Positions 1-4,090 of a DNA stretch of 20,222 nt are shown piece after piece (the first letter of the stretch is position 1; each line of letters begins with the position of its first letter). The stretch spans positions 1 through 20,222 of the IMG/VR virus record IMGVR_UViG_3300036820_000621; one strand, written 5' to 3'. This stretch comes from a virus. The notes below the pieces were generated by a model. It worked only from the letters and a program-made list of their open reading frames with translations. It made no database searches and was not told where the DNA came from. The position numbers and the translations under genes are program-made.

Positions 1-204
1 GTGAGCACAAAACATGGATTCGCCCATCGGCTCGAATCAGATACTGGGCTTTATGTATCTTTCTGCACGGTCTGCTACCAGACAGTAGCCAAAGCATCAA
101 ACGAAGCAAAACTCGCTGACGGAGAAAAGGGACACGAATGCGACGGGCCACCATCGCCACCACCAGCCAATCTCAAGCAATTTGAGGAAGACCAGCAAGA
201 ATAG
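1..204 (+). CDS. Small Cys/His-motif protein, possible zinc binder
   Basis: A 67-residue reading frame opening with GTG at the first base of the window, so the true start may lie outside and no ribosome site can be judged. It carries C22-x2-C25 and then H45-x-C47, separated by an Ala/Glu/Lys-rich helix, which could form one small zinc site. The last 20 residues are Pro- and acid-rich and probably disordered. The wording around the first Cys pair (GLYVSFCTVCYQTVA) resembles short orphan proteins I associate with Acidobacteriota genomes; this is recollection, not a search result. The function is unknown. It reads toward the opposing gene at 336-563. Confidence 0.5.
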   Translation: MSTKHGFAHRLESDTGLYVSFCTVCYQTVAKASNEAKLADGEKGHECDGPPSPPPANLKQFEEDQQE

Positions 205-335
205 TGGCTGACCAAACACATATTCAGGGCTACATTCCCCGCTCTCGCTATGTTCTCCTCAATGCCCCGCGTATGCGCCAGCTTTAAATTTCGGCGATGG
301 TACGTCGTTGAACCCGACCTGCGAACAATCAAAAC

Positions 336-563
336 CTAAGCGTCCGCCGTCTCCCCATTTTCGAGGTACTTCAACGCCGAGCGGATATGCCGCACGTCAT
401 GCATCGCGGCATCCAGTCTGCGGCCTACCTCCGCCTTTTCGCTGGCATTCATCGAGGCCTCAAACAGAATGCAAAGGGATTCGCACTGGAGTTCTTTAAC
501 TCTCAGTTGCGCTCTCAGTTCTTGAATCTGCGTCCTGCGAATTGTAGCGTCCGAGGGGCCCAT
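336..563 (-). CDS. Small helical/coiled-coil hypothetical protein
   Basis: A 75-residue protein that is almost wholly helical, with heptad-like spacing of Leu/Ile from about residue 12 to 66 (IQELRAQLRVKELQ and HIRSALKYLENG). It is rich in Arg, Glu and Ala and has no membrane segment. The ATG at 563 is the most upstream start in frame and has no obvious Shine-Dalgarno sequence. A near-palindrome (565-588) lies immediately upstream and could be its operator. The plus-strand frames across it look like compositional shadows. The function is not recognised. Residue composition supports a real gene, but the absence of a ribosome site lowers confidence. Confidence 0.45.
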   Translation of the reverse strand: MGPSDATIRRTQIQELRAQLRVKELQCESLCILFEASMNASEKAEVGRRLDAAMHDVRHIRSALKYLENGETADA

Positions 564-917
564 CGAATGGGAATAAAATATTCCATTCTGTGGTTCGCGA
601 GATATGATTTAAATCACTAATGACTCAAGAAAGGCAGGTAACTTTGGGTCATTGTCCCTTAGTAATGCCGGTCTTGTAGCTGGATAAACCGAAATCGTCG
701 TACACTGTTATCAACCCAGACCCCTTCCCTTGCTGGCCGCTTTTCGAGTTCCCCACCTGTATGAACACCCTATAAACTCCCAAAACCCAATCAACAGATG
801 GTCTGGCAGTAGCCGGGAGGAATCCCGGCTTGTTGCCTTCGTTGCGGCCAGAAACAGGCTCCCTTTCGGGCGAGGCTCCGCTCCGCTCCCTTGCGAAGCC
901 TACCTCAAACTGCACAA
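564..917. other. About 350 bp without a convincing gene; contains a strong hairpin
   Basis: No frame here has a ribosome site or recognisable protein. The clearest structure is an 8-bp perfect stem, AGCCGGGA (811-818) with TCCCGGCT (823-830) around a GGAA tetraloop. It is extended by GGCA (805-808) pairing with TGCC (834-837) across a small internal loop. It is followed by GC-rich short-period sequence (CTCCGCTCCGCTCC, about 885-898) and a possible GGCT...AGCC closing pair. No U-run follows, so it is not a typical intrinsic terminator. It could be a structured RNA, a repeat element or remnant DNA. Confidence 0.4.
565..588. promoter_or_regulatory. Inverted repeat upstream of the 336-563 gene
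   Basis: GAATGGGAATA (565-575) faces TATTCCATTC (579-588). The arms are complementary apart from one extra G, with a 3-nt centre. The AT-rich dyad sits directly 5' of the ATG at 563. It has the shape of a dimeric repressor site, or of a hairpin that would occlude the start codon. No repressor gene is visible in the window. Confidence 0.35.
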
Positions 918-1118
918 CTAGGCTCGGCTGAAGTCCTCTCGCCTATGTTTCTGTCTGACGTGGAGATTGAATTGAATTGCGAACCATTTGAGGTTCTCCG
1001 CTGGCAATGCGCCCTTGGATTCCATGAGTGGCATTTGAGCGCAACAAGCGGAACAGGAAGCGGCGACCGGATGCGAATTCGCGCTATAGCCGATTACCAA
1101 TTCCGGCTTCTTGTTCAT
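918..1118 (-). CDS. Small C2H2-like zinc-finger protein
   Basis: A 66-residue protein with C22-x2-C25 (SCSACCAQM) and H53-x4-H58 (LHVRQKH), a C2H2-like arrangement with a long 27-residue linker. WF(x3)F just before the histidines looks like a hydrophobic core. The ATG at 1118 is preceded by a poor ribosome site (TTTAGGC directly adjacent). The pattern resembles short orphan proteins I have seen in Acidobacteriota, but I cannot name a family. It runs in the same direction as the pilin gene to its right but is separated from it by a terminator. A function in nucleic-acid or protein binding would be guesswork. Confidence 0.5.
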   Translation of the reverse strand: MNKKPELVIGYSANSHPVAASCSACCAQMPLMESKGALPAENLKWFAIQFNLHVRQKHRREDFSRA

Positions 1119-1288
1119 GCCTAAAGTCTACGCCCGGTCTTGAACCACCGCTAGAAATGTTTGCGTGCCAACGGTCATGATTCTAATGTGCTGCCTCGCC
1201 CTTCTGCGGTCTTCAGATGAATTCTCTATAACAAGTCTGAACTGTAAGGTTACTGATTACCGATTCCACGCGCCTACTCCAGACGCAG

Positions 1289-1316
1289 AAAAACCTCTCG
1301 CAAAGGAGAGGTTTTT
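1289..1316 (-). terminator. Bidirectional intrinsic terminator after the pilin gene
   Basis: A perfect 11-bp stem, AAAAACCTCTC (1289-1299) pairing with GAGAGGTTTTT (1306-1316), with a 6-nt loop. Read leftward it ends in a run of T and lies 36 nt beyond the stop of the Flp pilin gene, so it is its natural terminator. The symmetric A/T arms make it usable in the other direction too. Confidence 0.85.
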
Positions 1317-1352
1317 GTGTTTGTACCCCCCCGGGGAAATCGACTGTCGGAA

Positions 1353-1538
1353 CTATCCCAATGAAGTGCTGATATTGGTGAAGACGGAGTTTACGGCGGT
1401 GGCTACGCTGCCGACACCAGAAATGCAAACAAGAGCAATCAAGGCGACCAGCAGCGAATACTCAACCAAGTCCTGACCTTCTTCGCCGTTATTGAAGCCG
1501 TGGAGCTTGGTAATTAGATTCAGAAAGAGCTTCTTCAA
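1353..1538 (-). CDS. Flp/Fap-family type IVb pilin
   Basis: A 61-residue prepilin of the Flp family, the major subunit of Tad (tight adherence) pili. It has a short charged leader, then a G18-E19-E20 region followed by G21-Q22-D23-L24-V25-E26-Y27, the family signature, and a hydrophobic helix (about residues 28-50). Prepilin peptidase of the Tad system would process it and export it through the inner membrane. The start is a TTG at 1538, chosen because a near-perfect Shine-Dalgarno (AAAGGAGGG, 1543-1551) lies 4 nt upstream. No other tad/cpa gene is in the window, so it is an orphan pilin here, bracketed by terminators at 1289-1316 and 1722-1752. It is probably a host gene next to the prophage rather than phage cargo. 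Confidence 0.9.
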   Translation of the reverse strand: MKKLFLNLITKLHGFNNGEEGQDLVEYSLLVALIALVCISGVGSVATAVNSVFTNISTSLG

Positions 1539-1565
1539 TTGACCCTCCTTTGGTTCTCGAACTCT

Positions 1566-1584
1566 GCGTTAATGCGAGTAACGC
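1566..1584. promoter_or_regulatory. Inverted repeat in the pilin 5' leader
   Basis: GCGTTA (1566-1571) and TAACGC (1579-1584) are exact inverted copies separated by 7 nt. They lie 27 nt upstream of the TTG start of the Flp pilin, just outside its ribosome site. This could be an operator or a short 5'-UTR hairpin. No clear -35/-10 pair was found in the 180 bp between the upstream terminator and the gene. Confidence 0.3.
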
Positions 1585-1721
1585 GGGAGCCATACGGAGA
1601 CGGAGAGACATTTGAAGTTCGTTCTGGACTTTGACTCCCACGCCAATGCCCTAGTCGTAACAGTGAAACCCATTACCTTTCGCCCTTTCAATAGCACTTT
1701 GGAGCCATAAATCCAAAATAA

Positions 1722-1752
1722 AAAAGGCCGGGGAGCAATCCCCCGGCCTTTT
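1722..1752. terminator. Strong bidirectional intrinsic terminator
   Basis: A 12-bp perfect stem, AAAAGGCCGGGG (1722-1733) with CCCCGGCCTTTT (1741-1752), and a 7-nt loop. Leftward it is followed by a long T-rich tract (TTTTTTATTTT), rightward by TTTTACTTATT. Leftward it would stop transcripts entering the pilin gene from the prophage side. Rightward it lies only about 20 nt before the ribosome site of the zinc-ribbon gene at 1782. Confidence 0.85.
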
Positions 1753-1781
1753 ACTTATTATGTAGTTGAGATGGAGGCACC

Positions 1782-1997
1782 ATGACAATCTGCGTTCAAT
1801 GCGGAGGTGATTTCGAGCCCGGTCACATGGGCTTTGTGAACAAGTGTGAGGACTGCTCGTTTAAACGGAAGCCCACACCGGAGCAGCAGAGACTTTACGA
1901 AGACGCCGAGAATTATTTCGTTAACAGTGAAGGGGAGGAAGTCCACTTCAAGGTAATCAGAGAATTCCATTTTTCTGTGTCGATGGAGACCCTGTAG
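1782..1997 (+). CDS. Small zinc-ribbon protein
   Basis: A 71-residue protein with two CxxC knuckles, C4-x2-C7 and C22-x2-C25, separated by GGDFEPGHMGFVN, a compact zinc ribbon. A hydrophilic tail contains EQQRLYEDAEN. The ATG has a good ribosome site (GGAGG, 7 nt upstream). It is followed 8 nt later by the 2006-2473 gene on the same strand, so the two are probably co-transcribed. Similar tiny ribbon proteins are, to my recollection, common in Acidobacteriota, but no function is known to me. A strong terminator ends about 30 nt upstream of the ATG, which leaves little room for a conventional promoter. Confidence 0.8.
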   Translation: MTICVQCGGDFEPGHMGFVNKCEDCSFKRKPTPEQQRLYEDAENYFVNSEGEEVHFKVIREFHFSVSMETL

Positions 1998-2005
1998 GGC
2001 AGGTC

Positions 2006-2473
2006 ATGCACGATACTGAATGGCTGAAGATTCTGCTCTCAGCACTGGCGGGTATGTTGGCCGGATTCATCGCTGACCCAATTCGCGCTGCGTTCGCAAG
2101 GGACGTGGAACTTTACCGGATGAGACGGGCGATTACCCTAGACCTGTTGAACGTGATTACTGGCCAAACAGCGGTGATGCACGGAGCCGCGACTGCACAT
2201 CAGTTTTGGCAGTGGAAGATGTTTCCAAGCTTTACCTTTTATTGGCAACGGAACATGGAATACTTCTACAGCGACTTCACGCTTCACGCGGTCAGGATGA
2301 ACATTCAAGCCATCCAGCTTCTCCAATCGTCGGTACAAAGCGGGATAAAAACCGTGGCCGATGGGGAAGCTAAGCTGGAGGACTTAATGAAGCCCCTGAG
2401 AGGGACTTTATTGGAGACGAAACCGCGTGGTTGGGAGATGCTGAAGAGGCGTATTTTCGCGAAATTGACTTAG
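2006..2473 (+). CDS. Hypothetical membrane-anchored protein
   Basis: A 155-residue protein. Residues about 6-25 (KILLSALAGMLAGFIADPI) form one membrane or amphipathic helix near the N-terminus. The rest is a mostly helical, aromatic-rich soluble part (for example FWQWKMFPSFTFYW) with a basic C-terminus (LKRRIFAKLT). The ATG at 2006 is preceded by AGGGCAGG and lies 8 nt after the zinc-ribbon gene, so the two form a pair. The N-terminal pattern (a Gly/Ala-rich helix followed by ADPIRAAF and a basic stretch) resembles small anchored proteins in mobile islands. I do not recognise a named family or catalytic motif. It may be prophage cargo or a host gene at the junction. Confidence 0.7.
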   Translation: MHDTEWLKILLSALAGMLAGFIADPIRAAFARDVELYRMRRAITLDLLNVITGQTAVMHGAATAHQFWQWKMFPSFTFYWQRNMEYFYSDFTLHAVRMNIQAIQLLQSSVQSGIKTVADGEAKLEDLMKPLRGTLLETKPRGWEMLKRRIFAKLT

Positions 2474-2821
2474 CCACCGCGAAAGAACCTCACAACCGCA
2501 TCCCACACCCGCCAGAGTCCTCTAGGCTCATCGCGCTCTGCGACTCTGCGCTCTGCCATAAATGCGCTTCGACAAACAGCATTAATCCCCATACCAAGAC
2601 CAGATTCAGGCGGCGGGGGTGAAGCACGCTTGTACCGTATGCTCTTACTTCCGTCCACAAGATTTTGTGAAGATTGAGAAACCGCTCAAAAGTGCCAACA
2701 TCGCAACTCACAAGCTGAACGCCTCCCCACAGCTATCGTAGACCTCTGCGAGTTTGTTCGCTTTTGCGTTTGGCAAGTCGTCAGAGAGTCACTGCAAGAC
2801 CACCTACTAGGGGTGACCTTC
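2474..2821. other. About 350 bp with no secure gene; one weak minus-strand candidate
   Basis: The best coding candidate is a minus-strand frame from GTG at 2711 to 2490 (73 residues). It has one hydrophobic stretch (LNLVLVWGLMLFVEA) and a fair ribosome site (GGGGAGG about 10 nt upstream). Position and direction would suit a small late-phage or lysis-accessory membrane protein downstream of the 2822-3025 gene, but the composition is not convincing and I know no homologue. No terminator or repeat was found in this stretch. Confidence 0.3.
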
Positions 2822-3025
2822 TCATTTGACTTTGGTTTGGAATTCTGGAATCGGCTTGAGAATTTCGTAACCAAGGTCTTTAGCGACATCGGCGAAGGCG
2901 TAAACGAATTCAAGACCGAGCGGAATAGCCTCCGGAGATTTGAGGTCAACGCCGGAAGCAACCAACGCTTCTACTCTCAGTCTGACTTCTTCAAGTTTTG
3001 CCAGCTTCTCTTGAAACGTAGCCAT
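2822..3025 (-). CDS. Small helical hypothetical protein
   Basis: A 67-residue protein starting MATFQEKLAKLEEV, with a likely amphipathic or coiled-coil first half (residues 3-22) and a second helix containing GLEFVYAFADVAKDLGYEIL. The ATG at 3025 was preferred over the longer frame (GTG-type start at 3061) because AAGGGGG lies 6 nt upstream of it. It is divergent from the 3077-3730 membrane protein, sharing a 51-bp intergenic region. It is in the same direction as the prophage late genes but separated from them by that plus-strand gene. No recognised family; it could be a late accessory gene or a partner of the divergent membrane protein. Confidence 0.65.
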   Translation of the reverse strand: MATFQEKLAKLEEVRLRVEALVASGVDLKSPEAIPLGLEFVYAFADVAKDLGYEILKPIPEFQTKVK

Positions 3026-3064
3026 GATTCCCCCTTCACAATAGTGCAGCCTTCGCCACAAGGA

Positions 3065-3070
3065 TATAAT
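3065..3070 (+). promoter_or_regulatory. Candidate -10 box for a leaderless transcript
   Basis: A perfect TATAAT ends 6 nt before the ATG of the 3077-3730 gene, so transcription would be expected to start at or next to the start codon. No good -35 hexamer is present at 16-18 nt upstream; the nearest resemblance, TTCACA (3035-3040), is 24 nt away. The box lies in the short divergent intergenic region. Confidence 0.35.
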
Positions 3071-3076
3071 GCAGCC

Positions 3077-3730
3077 ATGCCGCGCAGACCAATTATATGG
3101 GGACGATGGGCGGTTTATGTAGCTGCTGTCGGTGCGTTATTGACGCTGGTAGCGATTCTTGTCTCTGGATATTTGGCGTGGGATGCAATCACTGCTCAGA
3201 AAAGCGAAGCGGACGCGGCGATTGCGGAGCAACGGGACGAGGCGAAGATTGCTCATTTGGTGGAGGAGTCAGCCGCATTTGACGAGGAGCCTCTTTACTC
3301 TGAGCGACAGAAGCTTGCACGGGACCGCATCGACGCTCGGCGCGGCGTCCTGCTTCCCATGACTTATGATGATTCACCCGAAGAGTTGTGGGATGTTTTG
3401 AACGAATGCGACCATCTCGGTTTGCTAACCCAACGGGGTTATTTGGACGCCCATGACGTGTGGAGTGAGTTGGGTTATTGGCTGTTTAACATCTACGCAG
3501 ATGCCAAACCCGTTATTGAATCCGATAGGAGGGGTGACCCTGACACTGGCAGAAAAGGAGAGCCAGCTTCGATGTCCAGTTGCACGTGGCTAATTGAACA
3601 AATCACGCCAATAGAATTGAAAGAGGACAATGGTGCCGAACTGAACCCGTCGCAGGACGACATCAATGCTTTCTACTCTGGCGAGATTGCTACACCTACA
3701 AGAATCCCTTCTCGCGGTCGGAGAAAGTGA
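3077..3730 (+). CDS. DUF4760-like single-pass membrane protein
   Basis: A 217-residue protein. A transmembrane helix (about residues 12-34, YVAAVGALLTLVAILVSGYL) is followed by an acidic helical linker. The soluble domain contains LWDVLNECDHLGLLTQRGYL, DVWSELGYWLFNIYADAKPVI and CTWLIEQITPIELKED. The order 'hydrophobic helix, helical domain with H-x-GLL-x-RGYLD-x-x-x-VWSE-x-x-YW' matches my recollection of DUF4760-type proteins found in genomic islands of many bacteria; their function is unknown. The ATG at 3077 starts right before the membrane helix; the longer frame upstream (from 2813) runs antisense across another gene and was rejected. It faces the XhlA-like late gene tail to tail, 17 nt apart, so it is transcribed against the late operon. 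Confidence 0.75.
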   Translation: MPRRPIIWGRWAVYVAAVGALLTLVAILVSGYLAWDAITAQKSEADAAIAEQRDEAKIAHLVEESAAFDEEPLYSERQKLARDRIDARRGVLLPMTYDDSPEELWDVLNECDHLGLLTQRGYLDAHDVWSELGYWLFNIYADAKPVIESDRRGDPDTGRKGEPASMSSCTWLIEQITPIELKEDNGAELNPSQDDINAFYSGEIATPTRIPSRGRRK

Positions 3731-3747
3731 ACAATACCATTCACGTC

Positions 3748-4041
3748 TTACTTCGCGTGAAACCACGTCCACGGAATGTATTTTGCAGCGAATGACGACG
3801 CCGCTGTGACGACCGCCCACAACGCGACTAGGATTCCAGTCACCTTCCAGCGGATGCGTTCAATCGCTGTGAGTCTACTCTCTAGCTTCGATACGCGGCC
3901 AGCTTGCCCGTTCCCGTACAGGTCGGTGACTTTCGTCTCCGTGATAGCGAGACGTTCGCCCATCTCCTGACGCCATTCGGCGACTTCGCTGCGTAATCCG
4001 CGCACTTCCGTCAACACTTCTGCGAGTATTGTGTCTTCCAT
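3748..4041 (-). CDS. XhlA-like coiled-coil membrane protein (lysis accessory)
   Basis: A 97-residue protein with a heptad-rich coiled coil (residues about 5-62) and a C-terminal transmembrane helix (about 66-86, KVTGILVALWAVVTAASSFAA) ending in an aromatic, basic tail. This layout is that of the hemolysin XhlA / phage holin-partner family, which sits in the membrane and aids host lysis. The ATG at 4041 was chosen because AAGGG lies about 9 nt upstream; the frame extends 15 codons further without a better site. It is the last gene of the late operon, 49 nt after the tail tip gene. No endolysin or separate holin is recognisable beside it, so its role in lysis rests on architecture and position only. 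Confidence 0.65.
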   Translation of the reverse strand: MEDTILAEVLTEVRGLRSEVAEWRQEMGERLAITETKVTDLYGNGQAGRVSKLESRLTAIERIRWKVTGILVALWAVVTAASSFAAKYIPWTWFHAK

Positions 4042-4090
4042 TTCTTTAGCCCTTTTGTAGATAAATTTATTGAGACTTCGCGGCAAGCGT

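Noticed and set aside
29-50. GGCTCGAATC resembling a tRNA T-loop
   Set aside because: There is no acceptor stem, anticodon arm or CCA around it, and it lies inside a plausible small gene.
649-915. 88-residue minus-strand frame with GTG start
   Set aside because: It has no ribosome site, no recognised similarity, and its first third covers the hairpin and CTCCG repeats, which suggests non-coding sequence.
1690-1710. Sigma-54-like TGGC...TGC on the minus strand upstream of the pilin
   Set aside because: The spacing between the GG and GC elements is one base short of the strict requirement and the match is otherwise poor.
2813-3076. N-terminal extension of the DUF4760-like protein upstream of 3077
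   Set aside because: It is the antisense of the 2822-3025 gene, while the ATG at 3077 begins directly before the membrane helix.
3740-3760. TTCACG...CGTGAA inverted repeat between the convergent genes as a terminator
   Set aside because: The stem is only 6 bp with a 10-nt loop and no T-run in either direction, so it is too weak to call.
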